Below, in pieces: positions 9,589 through 18,029 of a stretch of DNA of 64,000 bases (its first letter is position 1; each line of letters begins with the position of its first letter). The position numbers and the translations under genes are program-made. This stretch comes from Daejeonella rubra. Its GTDB lineage: Bacteria; Bacteroidota; Bacteroidia; Sphingobacteriales; Sphingobacteriaceae. Location of the stretch: contig NZ_FNHH01000007.1 in NCBI RefSeq assembly GCF_900103545.1, positions 1 to 64,000 on the forward strand. Direction: 5' to 3'. The notes under the pieces were generated by a model. The model saw only the letters and a program-made list of their open reading frames with translations. It was not told the origin of the DNA and did no database searches.

Positions 9589-10578
9589 TCAGGATGGCAA
9601 TTCCACAGATCCAGCCTCAATAAATTCCTGATCATTATCAAGAAGATAGCTTAAAGGGTTTTCAGGATCCTTCAGGATCTCAAATAGGAGGATACCCCAT
9701 GGTTTCCAGAAATTTTCCAGTACCTGTGCAAAGGTTTTGTTTTGCCAGATATCGAAGAGTGGTTTATTACTCATACCCCTTAAAGGCATTGCTTCTATAA
9801 AAACAGCTTCATCTGTAGGCATTATGGTATATTCCGGCAAGCGGTTGAACAGATAATTCGAATAGAAGAACCGAGCACAGATCTCTTCAAACTGAGCTGG
9901 ATGCAAAGGATTGTTGTTGATCTTTGTCAGGATGTCTTTATGATAGATGGCATTTGTACCGTTATCCTGGAGGCAGGCTATGATTCCAAAATCTTTCATG
10001 GCCAAAGAATAAGTAAGTGTATTGATCTCATCACGGTAGTTGAAAAGATCCTGTTTGGCATCAATCTTAAAAACACGAATTGACCATGGCAGATTTCCTT
10101 CAAACTCGATAGCCTGTGTCAGTGACTGAAGCATCATATGGAGGTTTCCGAACTTATGTACGAGCGACTGGGAAAATATGAACTCCTCTCCTTTGGCCTT
10201 CTGTTGAATCATTCCGATGCGGATCTCATTGAACAGGATACCATAAACCATCTTGCCGATCCATTGAAATAATTTTATTTCAGGCAGCTTTTTTACAGAA
10301 TCATATCCAGATAAAAAGGCAGTTCTTATTTCTTCTTCTAATGGCTCTATAGCCTGATCATAAACTTTTCCGGAGCATGGCAGTTTCATATGACTGTAAG
10401 TCGACATGCTTTCATCAAGAAGTTTGAATGGCTTATCCTGAAGCTCATATTCCTGCATGAGCCAAAGAGGGAAGACGTGGATCTCTTCCTCAGTTGATTG
10501 AAGTTTTTCGCCGCTCAGAAAGCAGGATTGTTTACTGAAGTTTAAACGTTCGAAAGGTTTGTAAAGTTGAACCGCCAT
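9589..10578 (-). CDS. Conserved hypothetical with degenerate HNH-like N-terminus
   Basis: About 329 residues from the ATG at 10576-10578 (a TTG nine bases upstream is also in frame). I do not recognise a named family with confidence. The N-terminal pattern CFLSGEKL, a short spacer, then HVFPLWLMQEY resembles the zinc-finger/HNH start CxxCG...EHVxPxWL, but the second Cys is Ser and the remaining HNH residues are missing, so a nuclease is unlikely. The rest is mostly alpha-helical with no signal peptide or membrane segment. It stands alone on the minus strand, convergent with the MBL gene. Confidence 0.7.
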   Translation of the reverse strand: MAVQLYKPFERLNFSKQSCFLSGEKLQSTEEEIHVFPLWLMQEYELQDKPFKLLDESMSTYSHMKLPCSGKVYDQAIEPLEEEIRTAFLSGYDSVKKLPEIKLFQWIGKMVYGILFNEIRIGMIQQKAKGEEFIFSQSLVHKFGNLHMMLQSLTQAIEFEGNLPWSIRVFKIDAKQDLFNYRDEINTLTYSLAMKDFGIIACLQDNGTNAIYHKDILTKINNNPLHPAQFEEICARFFYSNYLFNRLPEYTIMPTDEAVFIEAMPLRGMSNKPLFDIWQNKTFAQVLENFWKPWGILLFEILKDPENPLSYLLDNDQEFIEAGSVELPS

Positions 10579-10607
10579 GACTGGCAAAGGTAGTAAACCC
10601 GCTTATT

Positions 10608-11288
10608 TTATTTCGGGACTTTAGTTTTTGAATCGTAAAATTTTCGGATTTCATCACCTAAGCGACGGGTCATTTCCCTTTTCGACAATATCAGAATATA
10701 TTCATCTTCTGTAGGTTCAATTCCCATTCCTCTTGACATGCTGATCGAAGGGTCGAGTGCGCGTGGATCACCCTGTATATTATCTACATAGGTATTCACA
10801 TAGTTATAGCTGGCAATAAACGTTTTTTGAAATTTTACAGGAGTTTCTGCCTTAATTAACAGGGAGGTTTTAAACCGTGCATTGGTTCGTTGCTGGATCT
10901 GAACAATGTCAACGCTTGCTGTAACAGTCTGGTAAACAGGTTTCCCATTGGAATCAGTGCCAGCTACGATATTCCGGCTAACCCTTCTTCTTGATACCCG
11001 TTCATCTTTTGGCCATAGCGTGAAATTTTCAATAGTAATATCGAGTACTACATCGGGATTTTCATCGGCATCAACCAGCACAAAATTTATGCTCTGAAAC
11101 TGCTCAAGCTCATTCAGCAACTGAAAGCGGTAATAACTCAGGTTGATAAAATTTGCACTTGCGCTGCTTTCGGCCTCGATATTTATTGCAATCGGAACAT
11201 CAATTTTCGGCGCTCTGGTTTTTTTTTGGGTTTTGCAGGATATGCTTACAACTAAAAGAAACATTAAAATGAAGCCAAACTTTTTCAT
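10608..11288 (-). CDS. Lipoprotein of unknown function, tandem paralogue B
   Basis: 226 residues with a lipoprotein signal (FILMFLLVVSISC). No catalytic motif is visible. It is clearly homologous to the next gene upstream (11333-12004): both share the order AINIEAESS/INIHDKNN, NLSYYRFQLLNE/NLDFFRLQLLDE, FVLVDADENPDVVLDI/FVLAENDENPELILDL, LWP, GxPVYxT, and a C-terminal ILSKREMTRRL/LLTKKELTRKL segment. The mixed alpha/beta pattern with a hydrophobic VVLDITIENF strand resembles envelope lipoproteins that bind partners, but I cannot name the family. The two genes are 44 bp apart and probably form an operon. Confidence 0.75.
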   Translation of the reverse strand: MKKFGFILMFLLVVSISCKTQKKTRAPKIDVPIAINIEAESSASANFINLSYYRFQLLNELEQFQSINFVLVDADENPDVVLDITIENFTLWPKDERVSRRRVSRNIVAGTDSNGKPVYQTVTASVDIVQIQQRTNARFKTSLLIKAETPVKFQKTFIASYNYVNTYVDNIQGDPRALDPSISMSRGMGIEPTEDEYILILSKREMTRRLGDEIRKFYDSKTKVPK

Positions 11289-11332
11289 GGTTCATGTTTT
11301 TTTATTGTTTGAGCCTCCGGATTGGGCTCATT

Positions 11333-12004
11333 TTATTTTGATGCAGATTCTTTTGCGTCGTAATATCGTCTGAGTTGTAAGGACAACTTTCGTGTTAATT
11401 CCTTTTTGGTAAGCAGGAACAAAATGTCACTTTCTCTTGGTTCCGGGATACCTCGTGATTCCTTAGTAATGAATTGATCGCCCTGTACGGATTCAATATA
11501 TCTGTTATCATAGCTATAGCTTGTTTCGAACGTTTCCTGATAATTGTATGGAAGGCCTGCAGAATTCGTGATACTCGCTTTCATCCTTGCATCTGCCTTG
11601 CGGCGGATTCTGGCAGTGGTAACGTTTGCTCTCATAGTTTCATATACCGGGTTGCCTTTGTCATCCTGCCCAGTCCTTATATCACGGCTTTGCATACTCG
11701 TTGAAACAGTCTTGTTTCCTGGCCAGAGCTTGTATTCTTCAATATTAAGATCCAATATTAATTCAGGATTCTCATCATTCTCTGCCAGTACAAAACTTGC
11801 TTTCTGAAACTTTCTGATCTCATCGAGTAACTGCAGCCGGAAAAAATCCAGATTGACCAGATTTTGTGTGGCGTTATTCTTATCGTGAATATTTATCGCT
11901 ATAGTAACACTCTTAGGCAGGGGATTGCTGTTAACAGGTTCTTTTGCTTTACAAGTAAAACCTAATGCAAACAGAATGATGAAAATTGATCTGGATTTTT
12001 TCAT
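11333..12004 (-). CDS. Lipoprotein of unknown function, tandem paralogue A
   Basis: 223 residues, lipoprotein signal IFIILFALGFTC. It is a paralogue of the 226-residue protein that follows it, aligned over nearly the full length with no large gaps. The central region carries many basic residues (RIRRKADARMKAS), matching QIQQRTNARFKTS in the sister copy. I recognise no domain. An ancestral duplication followed by substantial divergence is the simplest reading. It is probably the first gene of the two-gene unit. Confidence 0.75.
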   Translation of the reverse strand: MKKSRSIFIILFALGFTCKAKEPVNSNPLPKSVTIAINIHDKNNATQNLVNLDFFRLQLLDEIRKFQKASFVLAENDENPELILDLNIEEYKLWPGNKTVSTSMQSRDIRTGQDDKGNPVYETMRANVTTARIRRKADARMKASITNSAGLPYNYQETFETSYSYDNRYIESVQGDQFITKESRGIPEPRESDILFLLTKKELTRKLSLQLRRYYDAKESASK

Positions 12005-12160
12005 GATACACTAGCACAATTAAACCATTGCTGGCTATTCAGCATGTCAAATACAATTTACGAAAATCTGATGATTTTTTATTAATTATTGTATACCTGA
12101 AGAAACCTCTTTTATGTTACAGAAAGGCAGATATTGCTTCCTGTAAGGAGATTTTTTGTT

Positions 12161-12916
12161 TTAAAAATTTAAAATTGTGCTCACCAGAAGTCCCTTATTA
12201 TTTTGAAATACATTACTTCCGTTAACTTCTCTGGATAATTGTGCAATTTGGTTAAGGTAGCCACCTTCAATACGGACTTTTGATGAGAATCGATATCCCA
12301 GAAGTATACCTAATCTATTCTGGTCGAAAACATTTTCATTTACATTTTTACCAAAGCCAATTAATACCTCATCATATACTGCTGCATAAGGGGTATTGTC
12401 GCCAATTGATTTTCCTTTCAACGGGAACTGTAAACGAAACATATATCGGAATCTATTGGAAAAGACGAACTGATCTTCTTTTTCTAATAATGCATTGGAG
12501 TATCTTCCAATCCATCTTTGTTCCAGCATGAAACGATGGCTTATTTCAAAATTTTTGATCTTATCGCTCAGATTTACCATTTGCCAGGATCTATGTTCAG
12601 TGAATTGTTTCCCCAAATTATTCAGTGGAATATCCCCATAATTATATGTTTCTGCCAAGGCATAGCCAACCCGTATACCAAGTTTAGGGTTTACCGTGTA
12701 GTTTAAGCCGGTTCGCAAAAGGTTTTGCATCGGTTCTGTGATCAGCTCATCTCGTCTCCACTGAAATTCAGAATTTAAGCTCCACTTATCATTCAATTTA
12801 ATGCTGGCAGTAAATGCATACCAGCCTATTGTATTCGGGTCAGTTATTCTGGTATTTTGGGAATATGAAACCAGTCCGTTCAGAAATAGGAAGGTAACCA
12901 GGAGTAGTTTTTTCAT
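12161..12916 (-). CDS. DUF2490 family outer-membrane protein
   Basis: 251 residues, signal peptide (LLLVTFLFLNGLVSYSQ). The body consists of amphipathic beta-strands with the family pattern KLNDKWSLNSEFQWRRDE, LRTGLNYTVNPKLGIRVGYA, and a C-terminal strand ending in Phe (LVSTILNF), which is the usual signature for insertion of an outer-membrane barrel by BAM. DUF2490 members are predicted porin-like barrels of unknown substrate. The gene lies 124 bp downstream of the SulP/carbonic-anhydrase unit, separated from it by a terminator hairpin, and probably has its own promoter. Confidence 0.85.
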   Translation of the reverse strand: MKKLLLVTFLFLNGLVSYSQNTRITDPNTIGWYAFTASIKLNDKWSLNSEFQWRRDELITEPMQNLLRTGLNYTVNPKLGIRVGYALAETYNYGDIPLNNLGKQFTEHRSWQMVNLSDKIKNFEISHRFMLEQRWIGRYSNALLEKEDQFVFSNRFRYMFRLQFPLKGKSIGDNTPYAAVYDEVLIGFGKNVNENVFDQNRLGILLGYRFSSKVRIEGGYLNQIAQLSREVNGSNVFQNNKGLLVSTILNF

Positions 12917-13012
12917 TTAGCTGCTCTCTTTAAAAATTAGAATATTAATATTTGGTTTGACCTCCCGGATATCGGTATTACTAATCTTCATTTGATTGTG
13001 ATTAAATTAATA

Positions 13013-13032
13013 GGGTGCATTAAAATGCACCC
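13013..13032. terminator. Hairpin between carbonic anhydrase and DUF2490 genes
   Basis: Perfect 8 bp inverted repeat GGGTGCAT-taaa-ATGCACCC. It lies 9 bp after the carbonic anhydrase stop. The stronger T tract (CTTTTT) lies on the plus side, and on the minus strand it is followed only by an AT-rich stretch, so termination of the sulP/carbonic anhydrase transcript is likely but not certain. Confidence 0.65.
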
Positions 13033-13040
13033 CTTTTTAA

Positions 13041-13691
13041 TTAGATAGAATTATTTAGGATCAATGTGTCTTCATAAAATTCAACTTCACCAGTGCTTAT
13101 ATCATGAGTACCTCCAACGATTCCGATCTGTCCGCTTTCGATCATTTCTTTTAAAATAGGGCTTCTTTCCATGATCGCCTTAACAGTACGCTTGACATTG
13201 ATAGTAGAAACCTTTTCAACAAAAATTGGATTTCCTGAATTTCTGTCTGCTTTAACGGTATCCTCATCGTCAACAGCAGGTCTTATTTTTGTTAAAAGTG
13301 CGGTAAGATTCCCCATTTCAACATGATCGCATGCACCTTTTACGGCACCGCATTTGGTATGGCCAAGTACAACAATGATCTTTGAACCCGCTACCTTACA
13401 TCCAAATTCCATGCTGCCAAGGATGTCTTCGTTCAGAATATTTCCGGCAATGCGGATACTGAATACATCGCCCAAACCCTGATCGAAGATTAGCTCTGCT
13501 GAAGTTCTGGAATCGATACAGCTCAGGATAACAGCAAAAGGATGCTGTCCATCTGAGGTTTCGTTAGCTTGCTGTAAAAGGTTGCGGTTTATTTTTAGAT
13601 TACTCACAAAGCGCTTGTTGCCATCCTTTAAAAGTTCAAGTGCTGTGGATGGAGAGATCGCTTCCTGTAATTCTTTCGTTAGTGTTTTCAT
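13041..13691 (-). CDS. Beta-class carbonic anhydrase
   Basis: 216 residues, cytoplasmic. It interconverts CO2 and bicarbonate with a zinc ion. All ligands are visible: Cys58 and the Asp60-Arg62 dyad in CIDSR, then His111 and Cys114 in GHTKCG. The start codon lies 4 bp past the stop of the SulP transporter, so the two are co-transcribed. This pairing supports bicarbonate uptake followed by CO2/bicarbonate equilibration. Confidence 0.96.
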   Translation of the reverse strand: MKTLTKELQEAISPSTALELLKDGNKRFVSNLKINRNLLQQANETSDGQHPFAVILSCIDSRTSAELIFDQGLGDVFSIRIAGNILNEDILGSMEFGCKVAGSKIIVVLGHTKCGAVKGACDHVEMGNLTALLTKIRPAVDDEDTVKADRNSGNPIFVEKVSTINVKRTVKAIMERSPILKEMIESGQIGIVGGTHDISTGEVEFYEDTLILNNSI

Positions 13692-13695
13692 ATTC

Positions 13696-15252
13696 TTAAT
13701 TCTTTATTGGTTCTATAAAATTGATGGTTTCTACTTTAATATTTTTCGTTTTGGCATTAGTCCGGTAATTGACAATCAATTCAACTACATCATGTGCAAT
13801 TGATTTAGACTTGGTACAATCTATTATCACTTTTGAATCAGCGGGGATCTCATCCAATACCTTTAATACACTAGCTTTATTGAAGAAGGAAACTTCTTCG
13901 GCAAGCTCCAGGTGAAAGGTCTTTTGACCATCTTCTGTAGTTGTATTCGTTTGTAAATGGTGTGAATTTCTGTAACTGTGACGAAGTGTATAGAAAATTC
14001 CGAACAGTAAACCGATAGTGATTCCTTTAAGGAGGTCAGTCAATAATATGGCTACCACAGTTGCTACAAATGGGATGAATTGTTCCCAGCCTAATTTATA
14101 CATCTGTTTAAACAGTTCTGGTTTAGCCAGTTTATAACCTACCATGATCAATATGGCTGCAAGACTTGCAAGTGGGATCATATTCAATAAACCTGCAATG
14201 GTGATGGCACTGATCAGTAGAAATATTCCGTGGAGGATAGCAGACATTTTTGTTTTTCCACCAAAGGAAATGTTTGCTGAACTGCGGACAATTACCTGAG
14301 TAATCGGCAGACCACCAATCAATCCTGAAATGATATTTCCTAATCCTTGTGCCTTCAATTCTCTGTTTGTCGGAGTTACTCTTTTGAAAGGGTCTATTTT
14401 ATCCGTTGCTTCAACGCAAAGCAGGGTTTCCAGACTTGCTACTATGGCCATCACAATGGCAATCTTATATATTTCCGGGTTTGTTAACTGGGTAAAATCA
14501 GGGAAAGTGAACTGAGTTAAGAACTGCGAAAAATTTTCTGCAACTGGTAGTTGTACCACCTGGTCATTCGCAAGGGTAAAGTTCAATATTCCATTTTGAA
14601 ACAGATAATTCATTACTATACCCAAAATAACCACAACTATTGGACCCTGAATCAATTGGAAGATCTTATGTTTTTTTGTGAGCACAGTGTCCCACAATAT
14701 TAAAAGTGCGATGGATATAGAAGCGATCAGTAATGCTCCCGGCGTGATCCATTCAAATGCTTTGGCTAATGCTGAAAAGGTGTTCTCTCCATCTGCCTGA
14801 AAAAATGAATCGTCACCTTCAGCGTCTTTATCATATCCCAAAGCATGTGGAATCTGCTTTAATACAATAAGAAGCCCTATACCTGTGAGCATTCCTTTTA
14901 TTACTGATGAAGGAAAGAAATAGGCGATAAATCCTGCCCTGGCAAATCCCATTGCCAGTTGGATGATACCGGCTATAACCACCGCCAGCAAAAATGCCGG
15001 CCATGAACCAAGTGTGGCAATTGAAGTTAGTACAATTACTGCAAGTCCGGCTGCCGGTCCGCTAACTCCAAGTGCTGATCCGCTGGCCATTCCAACAATG
15101 ATTCCGCCAACGATTCCTGCAATTATCCCCGAAAAAAGCGGTGCTCCCGATGCAAGGGCAATACCCAGACATAGTGGAACAGCCACGAAAAACACGACAA
15201 TACTCGCTGGGAGGTCGCTTTTTAGTTCCTTAAACATGTTTTTTGGTTCCAT
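13696..15252 (-). CDS. SulP family anion transporter with STAS domain (probable bicarbonate transporter)
   Basis: 518 residues. The transmembrane core (about residues 10-420) has the SulP patterns DLPASIVVFFVAVPLCLGIALASGAP split over two helices, SGPAAGLAVIV in the substrate-binding region, and VASLETLLCVEATDKID. A C-terminal STAS domain follows (about 430-515: HLELAEEVSFFNKA, KVIIDCTKSKSI). SulP proteins move sulfate, bicarbonate or other anions. Coupling to carbonic anhydrase favours bicarbonate (BicA-like), but this is inference from context. The promoter region contains palindromes next to a divergent TetR gene. Confidence 0.93.
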   Translation of the reverse strand: MEPKNMFKELKSDLPASIVVFFVAVPLCLGIALASGAPLFSGIIAGIVGGIIVGMASGSALGVSGPAAGLAVIVLTSIATLGSWPAFLLAVVIAGIIQLAMGFARAGFIAYFFPSSVIKGMLTGIGLLIVLKQIPHALGYDKDAEGDDSFFQADGENTFSALAKAFEWITPGALLIASISIALLILWDTVLTKKHKIFQLIQGPIVVVILGIVMNYLFQNGILNFTLANDQVVQLPVAENFSQFLTQFTFPDFTQLTNPEIYKIAIVMAIVASLETLLCVEATDKIDPFKRVTPTNRELKAQGLGNIISGLIGGLPITQVIVRSSANISFGGKTKMSAILHGIFLLISAITIAGLLNMIPLASLAAILIMVGYKLAKPELFKQMYKLGWEQFIPFVATVVAILLTDLLKGITIGLLFGIFYTLRHSYRNSHHLQTNTTTEDGQKTFHLELAEEVSFFNKASVLKVLDEIPADSKVIIDCTKSKSIAHDVVELIVNYRTNAKTKNIKVETINFIEPIKN

Positions 15253-15271
15253 TTTCTAATTTTTTATAAAA

Positions 15272-15279
15272 CAAAGATA
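15272..15279 (-). promoter_or_regulatory. Predicted -7 box of the sulP/carbonic anhydrase operon
   Basis: TATCTTTG on the minus strand fits the Bacteroidota -7 consensus TAnnTTTG, 20 bp upstream of the sulP ATG. No convincing -33 TTG is visible, which would suit an activated or weak promoter. Confidence 0.5.
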
Positions 15280-15310
15280 GTATCATTATTTTAAATGATA
15301 GTAATACTAT
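15278..15310. promoter_or_regulatory. Palindromic operators between sulP and the TetR gene
   Basis: Two overlapping inverted repeats occur in the 144 bp divergent region. TATCATT at 15281-15287 pairs with AATGATA at 15294-15300. ATAGTA-a-TACTAT is a perfect 13 bp palindrome at 15298-15310. They sit directly upstream of the sulP -7 box, where a bound TetR dimer would block transcription. Assignment to the adjacent TetR protein is inference. Confidence 0.55.
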
Positions 15311-15335
15311 TTCATATAATTGTAAAACTTTTATC

Positions 15336-15343
15336 TACTTTTG
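15336..15343 (+). promoter_or_regulatory. Predicted -7 box of the TetR gene
   Basis: TACTTTTG matches TAnnTTTG, 53 bp before the TetR ATG. The palindromes at 15281-15310 lie just upstream of it, so autoregulation is plausible. Confidence 0.5.
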
Positions 15344-15396
15344 TAATCTGGAAATAATAGCAAACAATTTGTGTTTACTATTGAGAGATCAGATCT

Positions 15397-16071
15397 ATGG
15401 AATTACAGCTTCAAATAAAGATGAATGAGAAATTGTTTGTTCGAAACCCCGAGCAGACAGAACTTGGCAGAAAAATAATTGAATTCAGTATTCAGCTTAT
15501 CCATGAAAATGGTTTTGAAGCATTTACATTTAAAAAGCTGGCAGAATTGATTGGCTCAACAGAGGCTGGTATTTACCGCTACTTTGAGAATAAGCATCGA
15601 TTACTGATCTATCTTACTGCATGGTATTGGAGCTGGCTTGAATTCAGAGTTACTTTTCATCTGAATAACATTTCAGATCCAACCATTAAGTTAAAGAAGC
15701 TCATTCAATTACTTGCTGCTAATGTTGTAGATGATGACAGTACAATTTATGTCAATGAAAGTCTGTTGCATCAAATAGTAATTGCTGAAGGTTCTAAAGC
15801 ATACCTGACCAAACATGTTTCTGAAGATAACAAAGACAGATTATTCAAACCGTATAAAGATCTATGTTCTTTGATCGCAGCTATCATTCTGGAATACAAT
15901 CCAACTTATACACATCCCCGTTCACTTGCTACCACCATAATAGAAATGGCACATTTACAAGTGTTTTTTATGCATCATCTGCCTTCACTCACAGATTTTG
16001 GGGATAGTAAAGATGAACAGCTAGTGGTTGATTTTCTGGAAGATCTGGTATTTTGCAGTATTCGTAAATAG
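15397..16071 (+). CDS. TetR/AcrR family transcriptional regulator
   Basis: 224 residues. The N-terminal helix-turn-helix reads FTFKKLAELIGSTEAGIYRYF and continues ENKHRLLIYLTAWYW, the standard TetR recognition pattern. The C-terminal domain (about 80-224) is helical and should bind an unknown ligand. An alternative start at Met9 (15421) exists. It is divergent from sulP with palindromic sites between them, so it most likely controls the bicarbonate unit and itself. Confidence 0.9.
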   Translation: MELQLQIKMNEKLFVRNPEQTELGRKIIEFSIQLIHENGFEAFTFKKLAELIGSTEAGIYRYFENKHRLLIYLTAWYWSWLEFRVTFHLNNISDPTIKLKKLIQLLAANVVDDDSTIYVNESLLHQIVIAEGSKAYLTKHVSEDNKDRLFKPYKDLCSLIAAIILEYNPTYTHPRSLATTIIEMAHLQVFFMHHLPSLTDFGDSKDEQLVVDFLEDLVFCSIRK

Positions 16072-16075
16072 TATA

Positions 16076-17041
16076 TCAATTCTCTTTTTTACTTCCTGAA
16101 TTTAGCCAGACCACATTCAGCTCAGCCTGGTGCTCTTTACCTAGAATATCTCTGTAAAGATCTGGCCTTCTTGCTTTTGTATAGCGATATCCTCCTGCCA
16201 ATTTAAGGTTTTCGGGGATTAGTGTTGTGCTCACCAGTGAGTCATCAAAAGATCTGCACTCTGCCAGAATATCGCCAAATGGATCAATGATCATGGAACA
16301 TCCATTTTTTAGCTGGTCATCATCCATCCCGATCGGATTAGAGAAAACAGCATATATTCCATTATCATATGCTCTGGAAGGCAGCCATTTCATCAGCCAT
16401 TCTCTTCCTTTCATCCCATCAAATTCCAGGCGAAGTGAGGTTGGGTCATTTTCGCGGTTCTGCCATAAGGCAGGATCCACAAAACCGGCACCCGGTCTTG
16501 TAGAAGGAGTGCACATAGTCACATGAGGCATAAATATCATATCAGCACCCAATAATGCGGTAGCTCTTACGTTTTCGATCACATTATTATCGTAGCAGAT
16601 CAGTATTCCGCATTTCCATCCGTGGAGTTCGAAAACTGTATAACTATTTCCGGGGTTTAAATGGGAATTGATAAATGGGTGCAATTTTCTATGCCTTGCA
16701 ATCAGGCCATTTTTATCTACACATACATATGCCTTAAATATCTTATCATCTTTATCTTTCTCAAAAAGACCCGCCAGTATAGTGATATCATGCTTTTTTG
16801 CGATCTCAGATAATTTCAGGATACTTGGTCCTTCGGGAATAAGTTCAGATACCTCAAGCATCTTATCTTTTGTTAAATGCCTGGCAAAGGTGTATCCGGT
16901 AATTGAACATTCATGGAATGCAATTACTTTTGAACCTTCAGCTGCTGCCTGTTTGGCAAGTTTATCAATTACTGATAAATTATATTCTTTATCGCCGCTT
17001 TTGTTCTCAAACTGAGCTGTAGATATCTTTAATTTTTCCAT
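16076..17041 (-). CDS. Carbon-nitrogen hydrolase (nitrilase superfamily)
   Basis: About 321 residues from the ATG at 17039-17041; a second ATG six codons upstream (17059) is possible. The Glu-Lys-Cys triad is visible: AFHECSITGY (Glu44), ARHRKLHPF (Lys119) and ILICYDNN (nucleophile Cys149). Members hydrolyse nitriles, amides or carbamoyl groups; the substrate is not evident. The sequence lacks the N-terminal GAT or NAD-synthetase fusions. It is convergent with the TetR gene, leaving only 4 bp between stops. Confidence 0.9.
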   Translation of the reverse strand: MEKLKISTAQFENKSGDKEYNLSVIDKLAKQAAAEGSKVIAFHECSITGYTFARHLTKDKMLEVSELIPEGPSILKLSEIAKKHDITILAGLFEKDKDDKIFKAYVCVDKNGLIARHRKLHPFINSHLNPGNSYTVFELHGWKCGILICYDNNVIENVRATALLGADMIFMPHVTMCTPSTRPGAGFVDPALWQNRENDPTSLRLEFDGMKGREWLMKWLPSRAYDNGIYAVFSNPIGMDDDQLKNGCSMIIDPFGDILAECRSFDDSLVSTTLIPENLKLAGGYRYTKARRPDLYRDILGKEHQAELNVVWLNSGSKKEN

Positions 17042-17100
17042 TTCTTTATAAATATTCATTAGTATCCAGGTATAAATATAAAGATTTCATAATATTGAAA

Positions 17101-17691
17101 TCATCCCGCTCATGCCGGGTGAGGGCACTTACTTTTCCCTTCAGCTGGAAAAGTAAGCAAAAGAGCCGCGGCTTCCCGGTATTTGTTGTAAATCCACCCT
17201 TTATCCTATCGGTGTAATCCAAGCCGTGTTAAGGGAAGTGAAATATATGAATGGATCCTGCAACACTTCTCTGGATTACTTAAAGGCAGTGACTCATGAT
17301 CGTTAATGCAAAGATAAAGCACGTCTTTACTGCCAAATCCCAGGAGGCCGATCTCTGCAATCAGCAATACCGGTAATTTATGAACGGTTGTTACCCATCG
17401 CACTGCCCTCAGCTACCATTCATATCAGATAAACGGTTCCGAAGAACGCTTCAATCTCCAGTGCCGGAAAAATCATAAAAGAGTTGCAGGTACATTCTGA
17501 TTGCACTGGCAAGCATTAGATTTTGGGATGATACCCGGGACGGCTTTCATATTTTGGTATCCCCCAAAAGCAGCGATCCCTCTTTTTTGATGTGTGTTGG
17601 ACATGTGGCCAAAGGCACCTAGGGATTGAAGAAGGCTTTTGGGTACTTTTGGCCTTCAAAAGTACCGAGCCCACCCGGCGAAAGAGGGTGA
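17101..17691. mobile_element. Non-coding element with ~65 bp imperfect terminal inverted repeats
   Basis: Bases 17101-17167 and 17634-17691 are inverted copies of each other. Both contain GCCGGGTG (17114-17121 and, inverted, 17672-17679), then a TACTTTT...AAAAGTA hairpin, then CAAAAG and a trailing CC. Each end therefore carries its own internal palindrome. The roughly 470 bp between them has no credible gene; the ORFs of 62-66 codons in this stretch look spurious. I see no clear target duplication. It resembles a MITE-like or otherwise repeated non-autonomous element, but only one copy is in this window. Confidence 0.6.
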
Positions 17692-18029
17692 CAAGGATAT
17701 GCAAGAGGCTTTCTTTAACTCAACAACACTCTCAATTTAAAGGCATAAATAAAGGTTCCTTGCTATTCCTGAATTTAATCCCAAAACAGTGATTAACACC
17801 CCCTGTATAACACGCTAAAAAATCCAGCACTAAAGCTATAAAATTAACAATCAGGCAGATTTTTACAGGCTTTGAAATGATTTTTTAAGGAATTTTGTTT
17901 TGGAAACAAAACCAGCGTTTTGAAAATTATTTTCACTAAACCATTTTACCGGATCAAGGGGAATAAAAATATCATAAAACAGTGGCTCCCTGCCATAAAT
18001 TTCGTTATTTCGTGCATTAATTTATTCCC
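17692..18029. other. Gene-free spacer upstream of the epimerase
   Basis: About 340 bp after the inverted-repeat element, AT-rich, with no coding pattern and no clear terminator. I see only short A/T runs and assume the epimerase promoter lies near its 3' end. Confidence 0.5.

Noticed and set aside
12028..12225. 65-codon plus-strand ORF overlapping the DUF2490 gene end
   Set aside because: Mostly AT-rich spacer plus antisense of a real gene.
16668..17015. 115-codon ORF opposite the nitrilase
   Set aside because: Fully overlaps a gene with intact catalytic residues.
17206..17792. Three ORFs of 62-66 codons in the spacer at 17.1-18.0 kb
   Set aside because: They overlap each other or the inverted-repeat ends and have atypical composition; the region is better read as non-coding repeat.
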